64,000 nucleotides of DNA from Pseudoduganella umbonata. Its GTDB lineage: Bacteria > Pseudomonadota > Gammaproteobacteria > Burkholderiales > Burkholderiaceae_D. The stretch covers positions 708,440 through 772,439 of the forward strand of contig NZ_JACHXS010000001.1 in the NCBI RefSeq assembly GCF_014192225.1, in the 5' to 3' direction. Below the pieces are notes generated by a model. The model searched no databases and was not told the origin of the DNA. It saw nothing but the letters and a program-made list of their open reading frames with translations. The number at the start of each line of letters is the position of its first letter. Positions within the stretch are counted from its first letter, which is position 1. Made by a program: the position numbers and the translations under genes. Below, piece after piece: positions 9,833 to 16,939 of the stretch.

Positions 9833-9964
9833 ATGAAATCGAAACTCATCAAAATCTCTATCGCCGCCGGTCTGCTGGCTGCTTCTGCCGGTGCCTTTGC
9901 CGCTGCCAATGGCTGCTGCGGCAGCATCGAGTGCTGCCTCAAGATGCTGGCGTCCTGCTGCTGA
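9833..9964 (+). CDS. 43-residue secreted double-cysteine peptide
   Basis: A short frame from ATG 9833 to TGA 9964 with AAAGGAA upstream. It encodes a Lys-rich signal peptide (MKSKLIKISIAAGLLAASAG) cleaved near AFA, leaving a mature peptide of only about 18 residues that contains three Cys-Cys pairs (NGCCGSIECC, then ASCC). A strong intrinsic terminator follows 26 bases after the stop, which supports a real transcribed gene. Function unknown; vicinal thiols could bind As(III), Cu(I) or Hg(II). Confidence 0.6.
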   Translation: MKSKLIKISIAAGLLAASAGAFAAANGCCGSIECCLKMLASCC

Positions 9965-9990
9965 TGCCTGACGGCGCCAGCTAGATAAGA

Positions 9991-10017
9991 AGGGCGGCTT
10001 CGGCCGCCCTTTGTGTT
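9991..10017 (+). terminator. Intrinsic terminator with UUCG tetraloop
   Basis: A perfect 8-bp stem AGGGCGGC / GCCGCCCT closes a TTCG loop and is followed by TTGTGTTT. It lies 26 bases after the Cys-pair peptide gene and ends the plus-strand run starting at arsN2 or DUF1176. Confidence 0.85.
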
Positions 10018-10060
10018 TGGCGCTATCCGAGTTAAGTCGCGTTTGCCTGTCGCGTCGATC

Positions 10061-10456
10061 CGAGGCACGCCAGTAATGGTGTCGCCAATCACCGCCGCAC
10101 TGGCGACACGCTGGGTGCGCGACGCCACGGCCGATCTGGCCCTCAACAACATTCGCAAGGCGCGCGCGGTGCGCCAGAAGATTGCGGCCGTGCGCTGCCT
10201 GCGGGCAGTTATGCCTCGCACCCCGAAGCATTCCACCTGTGGATCCCGTTGCCGCAGCCTTGGACACGGGGAGAACTCGTGTCGAGAATGGAGTCGCGCG
10301 GCATCGGCGTAGTGCCCAGCGATTCCTTTGACCGTATCGCCGCAGCGGGAGGAGGGCGTGCGGATCTGCATCGGTGGCACGGCAAGCCGGGACGACATCC
10401 AGCATGCGCTGGAGCAGGTGGCGCGGGCGCTACGGGCCTCGCCGGCGGTAGTGTGA
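10061..10456 (+). pseudogene. Remnant of a MocR-type (GntR/aminotransferase) regulator, C-terminal end
   Basis: Three consecutive frames encode successive pieces of a MocR aminotransferase C-terminus: TPVMVSPITAALATRWVRD, then HPEAFHLWIPLPQPWTRGEL and RGIGVVPSDSF, then EEGVRICIGGTASRDDIQHA to a TGA at 10456. They align in order with the intact regulator at 11092-12501 (APLTAALATQWILDGSANP; LHIWVELPAYWRPYQL; ENAIRISLGNV). At least two frameshifts and loss of everything upstream make it non-functional. Confidence 0.75.
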
Positions 10457-10551
10457 TTGCCGGCGAAGGCCGCCGGGTGGACGCGATGCGCTCACGCATG
10501 ATCGCCACATCCGTGCGCCACCTGCGACTCGACTGGCTTGTAAAGGTCGAG

Positions 10552-10947
10552 CTAGTGCGTTACACCCCAACCCAGAAAGATGAGCACGGCAATGGTGACG
10601 ATTGGCATAGCCCATGCAGCAGCTTCCTTCTTGATCCAGTGTGAACGCAATGACGAATGCTCGCCGGTTATGGTGGATGCACGGCGGCGCGAGATGAAAT
10701 ATATGTTCAGCGCCATTATCGGGATGGCCATCAGCAGCGTCACGGCGGAGGCGAAGAAGATCAGATTCTTTTCCTGGACACTAATATCGCCTGCCGAATT
10801 CATCAGTTGTACGGCGTAACCGATCAGCATAGCCAAGATCGCATACATACCGGCACACTTAACCGATTTCACGTGGTTGCTTGACTTTGCCTGCTCCACA
10901 CGAGCTGGAAGGCCAGTCATGCCCTGCAAAGTGTTTACGTTTTTCAT
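10552..10947 (-). CDS. Small inner-membrane protein, three predicted helices
   Basis: 131 residues from the ATG at 10947 (MKNVNTLQGMTG), which has AAAGG upstream at good spacing; the frame extends further 5' without support. Hydrophobic segments: YAILAMLIGYAVQLM, LIFFASAVTLLMAIPIMALN and AMPIVTIAVLIFLGWGV, separated by a basic loop (FISRRRAS). No family recognised. It is divergent from the MocR regulator at 11092 across the operator-like palindrome, so it may be that regulator's target. Confidence 0.6.
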   Translation of the reverse strand: MKNVNTLQGMTGLPARVEQAKSSNHVKSVKCAGMYAILAMLIGYAVQLMNSAGDISVQEKNLIFFASAVTLLMAIPIMALNIYFISRRRASTITGEHSSLRSHWIKKEAAAWAMPIVTIAVLIFLGWGVTH

Positions 10948-11078
10948 TTGGTCTGCCTTTGAGATAAACATGGCAAACCTGGGGGTTCGCCAAATACTTC
11001 CAGATGAGGAGGGAAAGCGCGTCCCGGAGCCATGTAACGCTGGTCCTTCCACGCCTTCTGATGCATACTACTTCGAAA

Positions 11079-11127
11079 CAATTTCCATACATTGGGACAA
11101 AATGCCCCAGTTGAAAACCATGCAAGA
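11079..11127. promoter_or_regulatory. Operator-like element, copy 1 (divergent MocR / membrane protein region)
   Basis: A 49-base element with only two mismatches to a copy in opposite orientation at 12934-12982. Its core at 11092-11110 is TTGGGACAAAATGCCCCAG, an imperfect palindrome (GGG-x-CA ... TG-x-CCC). It lies between the divergent membrane-protein gene and the MocR gene, the usual place for a MocR autoregulatory operator. Confidence 0.55.
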
Positions 11128-12501
11128 ACAGCTGTACCACCATGGCCGCCGCAACTACGCCGTGGCGCCGGTCCACGTTTTCTCCAGATCGCGGACGCAT
11201 TGCAGCAGGCTGTGACCGATGGTTTGCTCAAACCAGGCAATCGCCTGCCTCCACAGCGCGAGTTGGCTGCGCAGCTTGACGTGGACTTGACAACGATCAC
11301 CCGGGCGTACGACGAAGCCCGGCGCAGAAATCTGCTGGAAGGACGTGGCGCTCGCGGTACCTATGTTGCGGCGCCGAAGGTGGATCTGACATCGGTCCTT
11401 GACCTGAGCATGAACACGCCGCCCCCGCCGGACGGCGTCGACTTCGGCGATCTGCTGAAACAAGGTCTCGCGCAAGTGCTGATGCGGGCGGATAACGAAC
11501 TGCTGATGACTTACCATCTGGGCGGCGGCAGCGCCTCCGACCGCGAAGCCGGGACCAGGTGGATAGCGCCGATGTTTGGAAGCATGCATGCGGACCAGGT
11601 AGTCGTCTGTCCCGGCGCACAGGCAGCGATCGCAGCACTGATCCTGGTACGGACCGCGCCCGGCGATGCCATTCTTGTGGAACGGACGAGTTATCCCGGG
11701 TTGCGTGCAGCGGCAACGCAGTTCGGACGCCGTGTTACTCCGGTCGGGACGGACAAGGATGGAATGCTGCCTCAGGCCTTTGAAGAAGCTTGCCGGCAGC
11801 ATAGCCCCAAGCTCGTCTACCTCAACCCGACACTACAGAATCCGACGACAGTCACGATGCCAGAGAAGCGGCGCAAGGAATTGGCAGCCGTGGCAAAACG
11901 CTGCAACGTGCCGATCATCGAGGACGACCCTTACTGGCTGCTCGCCGAGTCGCCGCCGCCGCCCATTGCTACCTACGCGCCCGAACACGTCTATTACATT
12001 TCCACTTTGTCGAAATGCCTTACGCCTGGGCTGCGCGTGGCTTTCGTGCTGGTGCGTGACCCTGTCGAGCGTGAACGCTTTCTCGTGGCCCTAAGGTCTT
12101 TCGCATTGATGGTCGCGCCCCTGACCGCTGCGCTGGCTACTCAGTGGATCCTCGACGGCTCGGCAAACCCGTTGATGCTAGGCGTGCGAGGCGAGGCCCG
12201 CGCGCGTCACAAGATGGCCAGCGACGTGCTGGGAGGACGATATGCCCGGCCCGGGGATGGGCTGCACATATGGGTCGAGCTGCCGGCATACTGGCGGCCC
12301 TACCAGCTCGCGCAAGCCGCAGAGAGCGAAGGGCTAGCAGTCACACCGGCGGAGGCATTCGCAACCGATGGCGAATCTGAGAACGCGATCCGGATCTCGC
12401 TGGGCAACGTTAGTGACCGTGCACGCTTAAGGGCAGCCCTGCAGCGCCTGTCTCGGTTGCTGGAGCGGCGGCCCGACGCATATGGCGGTGCTGTTGTATG
12501 A
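11092..12501 (+). CDS. MocR-type transcription regulator (GntR helix-turn-helix + aminotransferase domain)
   Basis: About 469 residues. The GntR-type winged helix (PRFLQIADALQQAVTDGLLK, RLPPQRELAAQLDVDLTTIT) is followed by a fold-type-I aminotransferase domain with NPTLQNPT, EDDPYW and the PLP-lysine region STLSKCLTPGLRVAF. MocR proteins use PLP as a sensing cofactor. The start is problematic: the only in-frame start before the helix-turn-helix is TTG 11092, which lies inside the operator palindrome, while the well-placed ATG at 11120 is one base out of frame. Comparison with the related fragment at 12828-12941 suggests a 1-base deletion between 11120 and 11143, so the gene may be frameshifted. 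Confidence 0.8.
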   Translation: MGQNAPVENHARTAVPPWPPQLRRGAGPRFLQIADALQQAVTDGLLKPGNRLPPQRELAAQLDVDLTTITRAYDEARRRNLLEGRGARGTYVAAPKVDLTSVLDLSMNTPPPPDGVDFGDLLKQGLAQVLMRADNELLMTYHLGGGSASDREAGTRWIAPMFGSMHADQVVVCPGAQAAIAALILVRTAPGDAILVERTSYPGLRAAATQFGRRVTPVGTDKDGMLPQAFEEACRQHSPKLVYLNPTLQNPTTVTMPEKRRKELAAVAKRCNVPIIEDDPYWLLAESPPPPIATYAPEHVYYISTLSKCLTPGLRVAFVLVRDPVERERFLVALRSFALMVAPLTAALATQWILDGSANPLMLGVRGEARARHKMASDVLGGRYARPGDGLHIWVELPAYWRPYQLAQAAESEGLAVTPAEAFATDGESENAIRISLGNVSDRARLRAALQRLSRLLERRPDAYGGAVV

Positions 12502-12626
12502 AACGCACCCGGACCCTCTGGTTCGAGCACGACAGGTTCTTCTGCTTCCATTGTCGACCCGCGGGAGGCTTCCTGGAGCGGGTTTGTCCCTGTCTGAAGA
12601 AGAAACGAAGAGAGCCGGTGCGGTAA
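12498..12626 (+). CDS. Possible 42-residue Cys-containing mini-protein
   Basis: A short frame whose ATG overlaps the MocR stop (ATGA). It encodes 42 residues with CFHC and CPC and a basic end (LKKKRREPVR). Overlap coupling is the only gene-like evidence; the region just downstream is decayed sequence. Could equally be chance. Confidence 0.25.
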   Translation: MKRTRTLWFEHDRFFCFHCRPAGGFLERVCPCLKKKRREPVR

Positions 12627-12677
12627 CCGTAAAGTGGCAGGCGCTGAAAAACGCTTGCAGACAGCGCGCACGCCCAA

Positions 12678-12755
12678 GATGCGCCTGCGCTCGCCAAGGC
12701 GGACGTCGGACTGGCAATTGGCTCCGGCAACGACGTTGCGATGGAACTTGAACCA
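12678..12755 (+). pseudogene. Fragment of a heavy-metal P-type ATPase
   Basis: The frame from 12678 reads DAPALAKADVGLAIGSGNDV followed by AMELEP, the hinge motif after GDGxN in P1B-type ATPases (normally GDGINDAPALA-x-ADVGIAIG-x-G). Neither the preceding GDG nor the rest of the pump is present in any frame, so this is a relic of about 26 codons. Confidence 0.6.
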
Positions 12756-12765
12756 TTCAGGTCGT

Positions 12766-12819
12766 CGTATGCGCGTGAACGCTGTCAGTCCAGCTATTCC
12801 GGCACCTGGCGGTGGGTAG
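12766..12819 (+). pseudogene. Possible fragment of a short-chain dehydrogenase
   Basis: RMRVNAVSPAIPAP followed by a stop resembles the RVNAVSPG segment near the C-terminal part of SDR enzymes. It starts only about 10 bases after the ATPase fragment. Very short; weak evidence alone. Confidence 0.35.
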
Positions 12820-12827
12820 GTGGACGG

Positions 12828-12941
12828 TTACCCAATTTGATTTGTCAACCATTGCAGCCTGCCGCGCACCTGCCATTTGAAAATGGGGCCCGCCGGCACG
12901 TCCAGCTGCGTTAGCCAGATCGACACATCATCGTCTTGCAT
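12828..12941 (-). pseudogene. N-terminal stub of a second MocR-type regulator
   Basis: 37 codons from ATG 12941 (MQDDDVSIWLTQLDVPAGPI, FKWQVRGRLQWLTNQIG) then a stop. They match the beginning of a GntR helix-turn-helix domain (W-x-x-L ... GPI-x-x-Q). Its upstream region is the second copy of the 49-base operator-like element. The rest of the gene is lost, and ATPase/SDR fragments begin just beyond. Confidence 0.5.
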
Positions 12942-12982
12942 GGCTTTCAACTGGGGCATTTTGTCCCGATGTATGGAAATTG
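12934..12982. promoter_or_regulatory. Operator-like element, copy 2 (inverted)
   Basis: Inverted copy of the element at 11079-11127 (47 of 49 bases identical), palindrome core at 12951-12969. It lies upstream of the MocR stub on the minus strand and of the small membrane protein gene at 13146 on the plus strand, the same layout as copy 1. Confidence 0.55.
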
Positions 12983-13145
12983 CTTTTGCGTAGAATGCGT
13001 TGAAACGTGCGGCAAAACCATACTTCGATACCATCGCGCTGGCGTTCGGATTGTTGAACAAGAGATAAAGCTGCTGCTGCAGTGTTTGAGGTCGTGCTCT
13101 TCACGATGAACAGTGTCAAGTAATAGCCTGAAAGTAACCGAAACC

Positions 13146-13388
13146 ATGGATTGGTTCCCTATAGTCGCCGGCGCATTCAAAGTTCTCGCATTATGCACGG
13201 GCATGTTTTACGCCATTAAGTGGCATTACGATCAAGGCAAGAAGGGAAAGGCGTATGTGAAGGACAAACGCGCGCTGCTACGTGCTGGAGGCACGGTAGC
13301 CGCAGCCTTCATGCTCTCGCTGCTAGGCCTGGGGCTCGTCGCCTTCGCCTTGCTCAGGATGCTCGGTAATGACTTGAGCTTCCCATGA
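13146..13388 (+). CDS. Small membrane protein, two predicted helices
   Basis: 80 residues: helix MDWFPIVAGAFKVLALCTGM, a basic loop with GKKGKAYVKDKRALL, and a second helix (AAAFMLSLLGLGLVAFALL). No family recognised. The ATG at 13146 is taken as the start; a GTG at 13113 would add 11 residues. It lies about 165 bases from operator copy 2 and is divergent from the MocR stub, mirroring the other membrane protein gene at 10552. Confidence 0.55.
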   Translation: MDWFPIVAGAFKVLALCTGMFYAIKWHYDQGKKGKAYVKDKRALLRAGGTVAAAFMLSLLGLGLVAFALLRMLGNDLSFP

Positions 13389-14033
13389 TCGCAAACAAGA
13401 GTCGGCCGACATCCAATGATTCGGCGGCTATTGTCCGATGCGGCTATTGACCAGCGTCACCAAGCAGGCCACAGCCCGCTTCGGCAAATACCAGCGGCAC
13501 CGCTGCGGAACTATTAGCTGGCAAACCGGTTAGACCCCTTCGGAATGGCTCAGTGCAGCCGAGCAGGTTGCGCCCACCGCGCCGCGTCGTAATCGCGTGT
13601 GACGGCGCAAGGCGCAAGTCGATCTGCGAGGCAAGCCGGCGCTAAGCAGGCAGCGGGCGCCGGTTCCAAGGCTGGCACCCGTGTGGCTTCTGTCCCGGCA
13701 AGCCTTGCGGCTGTAGTCAACAGTAGTGCACGGGAAGCAGCGAGGAGGGCGCAGCGCTTGCCGTCGACCTGGCGGCAAACGAACAAGCCATATCTGGAGA
13801 AGGAAGTCAGCCGGCGTCTCGAGCGTAAGGTCGAGCAATTCCAGGCGATGGAAGCTCATGCACAGTTCCGGAAAGCGAAGGCAGGGACACAACAACCTGA
13901 CCGTCCCACATCGCCTATCCTGCGATCATTGCCCGCCAACGCGACCTGTCGTCCCGGACAGCGTCGGTCAGAAGAGCAGGGAGGCTTAGCCCCATCAGTA
14001 ATTCCGGGCCGCTTTTCAAGGCGGAACAACTCT
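13389..14033. other. Gene-poor stretch, probable decayed sequence
   Basis: No frame in this stretch has a recognisable domain. A plus-strand open frame (13599 onward) runs into the endonuclease remnant below but its N-terminal part (Ala/Arg/Ser-rich, then PYLEKEVSRRLERKVEQFQA) matches nothing recognised. Treated as degraded DNA. Confidence 0.4.
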
Positions 14034-14368
14034 ATGCCATTCCTGGACGACAACGACATTATCCTGACTCCGCGGCAGTATGAGCTTGCCGTGAAAGAGA
14101 TCCTCGACGGCAGCGGTCTCGGGCTTGAGCAGTACACCTCGGGTCACCTGAACGCCAACAAAGCACCGGATGAAACCTATATTTCGATGTGACGGTACGC
14201 TCAGTGCGCTCGGCGCAGATTTTGAAATACGCGACAACGCATGGGATCGCGCTTGTACAGCTTGCAAACGGCAACTCAACGTGGTTCACGAAAAGCATGG
14301 CAACCTACAACGGCGCCACCAGCTTGGCTGGACATCCTGGAGTTCGTTGGCTGGTGGTGCGACGATAG
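14034..14368 (+). pseudogene. Frameshifted remnant of an Mrr/restriction-endonuclease-like protein
   Basis: From ATG 14034 the frame reads MPFLDDNDIILTPRQYELAV, KEILDGSGLGLEQYTSGHLN, then stops after YISM. One frame over, the sequence continues YFDVTVRSVR and then AQILKYATTHGIALVQLANG to a TAG at 14368. The order (QYE-x-x-V-x-x-IL near the start; YA-x-x-HGIALV-x-L-x-nG near the end) resembles Mrr-like restriction endonuclease domains, but the central catalytic ECK/QxK part is missing. Interpreted as a gene broken by a frameshift and an internal deletion. Confidence 0.5.
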
Positions 14369-14538
14369 TCGGATGAGCGTCATGTCTAAAGCAAGGGAAA
14401 GCTCACACGCGAGGCTCTCGGCTTTTCTGCACGTGAAGCCGAAGGATTACGCCGACGGTTGTAGCTTCGGTTGCGCCAATCCGCTGGGAGCACGCGATAG
14501 CGGATACGGAGCGAGATGCAGGCGATACGGCAGGCCAG

Positions 14539-14682
14539 ATGAAAGTAGATCTCTCGGAAAGTCGCGCTATGGGACATCCAACGGTTTTACTTCCAAAGAA
14601 ATTACAGCTTTATTTCCGAGAGCTAGCAGCTGAAAAGAAGCTTCAGGACCCGGTATCGCGAGCAACCCATATGTTCGCATAA
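14539..14682 (+). CDS. Possible small protein or C-terminal gene fragment
   Basis: 47 codons (MKVDLSESRAMGHPTVLLPK, then KLQLYFRELAAEKKLQDPVS, ending THMFA) and a TAA. The frame is open upstream to about 14440 with protein-like composition, so this could be the tail of a lost gene. Not recognised. Confidence 0.25.
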   Translation: MKVDLSESRAMGHPTVLLPKKLQLYFRELAAEKKLQDPVSRATHMFA

Positions 14683-14858
14683 TCTATATTATGTCAAATG
14701 CGAACTGTAGCCCGGTCTGCCAGCTCCTTTCAAGAGCCGACAAATGCCGCAGACCGGAAGCCCTCCCTCGCCTCGAACCCTGTTCGGCATCGCCTGACGC
14801 CGCCATTACATCGGCCCATCTACATCGGCCCATCGGGATCCAGCAGCAACGAGCTGCC

Positions 14859-15686
14859 TTACGGCGTCGACTCGTCCGGCGCCGGCTCGATCGTGACCAG
14901 TGTCTCGTCGCTCCAGTTCCGTTGCTGAGCCGGCAATGGCAACGCATAGCGCGGCTCGTCATACGTAAAGCGTTCCTCGCGCGCGCCGTCGCGCATCGTC
15001 AGCGCGATGAAGCCTTGCGCGGCACGCGGGGAAAACGACGACGAGTCCGCGCCTTCGCACCAGTTCGATTTGCGAATAAAACCGGTGACGAGCGAATTGA
15101 ACCACCAAGGCGACTGGTCCTTGAACACGGCGACCGTGACCTGGCATGCCAGCCTGAGATCACCGAGCCGGAAGACGTTGTCCGGCAAGCCGGGGCTGCG
15201 CACATCGGCCACCGGCAGCTTGCCGATTTCCACGATCCTGGCCAACATCGTAGGCTTTTCGCCGGAGCGATCCTGGGCGAACTGGGTATCCCGCACGGTG
15301 ACTGTCAATTCGGCGTCGCGCCGGTCGAGCCGGTCGATCCGCGGCACGGCGAAGTACATGCCGCTTCGGGGCAGGATTTCGCGGCCCGCCTCGCTGTCGA
15401 TCGCCACGGTGGCGTGCTCCGGCAGTGGCGCCGCGGGCTGCAGCACGAAGGTCAGCACCCCGTTCGGTGCCAGGCTGCGCTTGTCGTCGAAGGTGTCGAG
15501 GCCTTCCAGGAAGGCGCGGTACGGCCAGCGTGCGGGGCTGCGGATCCCCTTTACTTCGACGCGCGATGCGGGCAGCGCGTTGGCGTCGGCGGCTGCCGGA
15601 GCGTCCGGATTTGGCGCGGCGCTCCATGCCAGGCCGCCGGCAACCAGCGCGCTTGCCAGAAGCAGGTATTTGATCGGATATCGCAA
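14859..15686 (-). CDS. Hypothetical exported protein
   Basis: About 275 residues if started at the TTG at 15686, which gives a signal-like N-terminus (RYPIKYLLLASALVAGGLAW) followed by an Ala/Pro/Asp linker. The remainder is soluble, with SGMYFAVPRIDRLDRRDAEL and a Trp-rich part (QSPWWFNSLVTGF). The frame is open to 16001, but the upstream part is not gene-like and overlaps a hairpin; the ATG at 15839 is an alternative start. No domain recognised. Confidence 0.6.
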   Translation of the reverse strand: MRYPIKYLLLASALVAGGLAWSAAPNPDAPAAADANALPASRVEVKGIRSPARWPYRAFLEGLDTFDDKRSLAPNGVLTFVLQPAAPLPEHATVAIDSEAGREILPRSGMYFAVPRIDRLDRRDAELTVTVRDTQFAQDRSGEKPTMLARIVEIGKLPVADVRSPGLPDNVFRLGDLRLACQVTVAVFKDQSPWWFNSLVTGFIRKSNWCEGADSSSFSPRAAQGFIALTMRDGAREERFTYDEPRYALPLPAQQRNWSDETLVTIEPAPDESTP

Positions 15687-16172
15687 GATGGCGTCCCGTA
15701 GAGTTGAGGTAGCCCAGTATGCCGGGTGCTCGAATGCAGTACCGGGCCATCCGACAAGAGGTCCATTGACAGGTATAAATGGCAAAAAAACACGACAGAA
15801 TGCGGGTACCCGCAACTGGCAATGCCAGAAATCGGCCATCTCATGAAAGGCGCCCGGCCTGTTCGGATCGCCCAACGCAATAGACAATACGTGCCGTAGG
15901 GCCCTATTCCCCTCCGGGCATGACAGGAGAGGGGCGAGGACACCGGAGCGGGGAGTCCACCTGCCACCCCCGCCGTTCGCCTCATAAACTAAACTCGACA
16001 ATACATCCTGTAATGTCGAGTTAAAAAGACGAGCGTTCGTGCTATTCGTTGTGCCCGTTCATTGATGCGCCCAGATCGCATCGAGGCATGGAAAAAGAAC
16101 GCTGGGCGACTCCTTTAATACACCCGGCTGGATCGCATGCGAGCAAGGCGCCGTTTTGCACCTGACGCCATG
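15687..16172. other. Intergenic region between a hypothetical gene and the end of the eCIS cluster
   Basis: No convincing gene. It holds the hairpin at 15992-16022 and an A-rich stretch near 15780-15795 that may belong to the promoter of the minus-strand gene at 14859. Confidence 0.5.
15992..16022 (-). terminator. Hairpin downstream of the eCIS operon, possible terminator
   Basis: Perfect 9-bp arms AACTCGACA / TGTCGAGTT with a 13-base loop. Read on the minus strand the stem is followed by TTTAGTTTA, about 150 bases after the last eCIS gene. The U tract is interrupted, so an operator function is also possible. Confidence 0.4.
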
Positions 16173-16916
16173 TCAAGCCGGCATCCCCAGCACCCGCATG
16201 ATCCCCAGCGGTTCCGTCTCCCCCTTGATATCGGCAAGCGCCCCCGGCTCACCTTCGAATGCGGGGACCCGGTAAAGTCCCGTCTGCTCGATCCCCCGCA
16301 GCACGAGCACCTCGAACATCTCCACGCCCCGCTGCACGAAATACACCGTGGCGGCGGGGATCGCTTCCGCGACATCCCAGGCTTGCGTACCCAGCGGCCC
16401 GTCGGTCGCGGTAATGACCACGCCGCCAGTCCCCTGCTCCACCCGCAGCCATGATTCGTCGGCGAATTCGCCGAGCGCACTGCGCACCGCGTCGATCGTG
16501 GCACCTTCCACGAATGCCGCCGACATCTCCGGCGCGGCCGGGGCTGTGACTGGCGCAAGCGAGAAACCCGCCCGGGCCGCGATCTCGTCGGGTCCCGCCA
16601 CCGGCGTGCCGGCCTCGCTCCCCTCCTTCCAGATGAACGCATGCCGGCGCTCCGGATCGAGCCACAGCGCGTAGACACTGTAGCCCGCAGCAAGGCTGGA
16701 CAGGATCTGTGCAAAGTGCCGGTCGCCACCCTCGGTGCCGGGCGAGCGCGACACCAGCGCGTTATAGTCGGCCTCCCCCGCCACGGCCTGCCACGGCGGT
16801 GGATCCACCGCATGCGGCGCCTCGCGCGTCCATTCGCGCGCGGCGATGCGCTCGAGGTCCTGCACGGGAAGCGGTGCCAGTACGGCCCAGCAGATCGAAG
16901 CGTCGAGCAGCGTCAT
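16173..16916 (-). CDS. Candidate immunity protein for the PD-(D/E)XK effector
   Basis: 247 residues from ATG 16916 (MTLLDASICWAVLAPLPVQD), with AAAGGA upstream; the long upstream frame overlaps the effector gene and is rejected. No signal peptide or membrane helix. The C-terminal third contains WDVAEAIPAATVYFVQRGVE and MFEVLVLRGIEQTGLYRVPA. No family recognised. It is the last gene of the eCIS operon, 23 bases after the DUF4157/nuclease effector. Inference: a cytoplasmic immunity or cargo-chaperone protein. Position is the only evidence. Confidence 0.55.
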   Translation of the reverse strand: MTLLDASICWAVLAPLPVQDLERIAAREWTREAPHAVDPPPWQAVAGEADYNALVSRSPGTEGGDRHFAQILSSLAAGYSVYALWLDPERRHAFIWKEGSEAGTPVAGPDEIAARAGFSLAPVTAPAAPEMSAAFVEGATIDAVRSALGEFADESWLRVEQGTGGVVITATDGPLGTQAWDVAEAIPAATVYFVQRGVEMFEVLVLRGIEQTGLYRVPAFEGEPGALADIKGETEPLGIMRVLGMPA

Positions 16917-16939
16917 GTTCGTCCTTTCTTCCATGTCTT

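Noticed and set aside
13530-13895. Minus-strand 121-codon frame in the decayed region
   Set aside because: Cys/Arg/Leu-rich composition without a domain, no ribosome site, and no support from neighbours.
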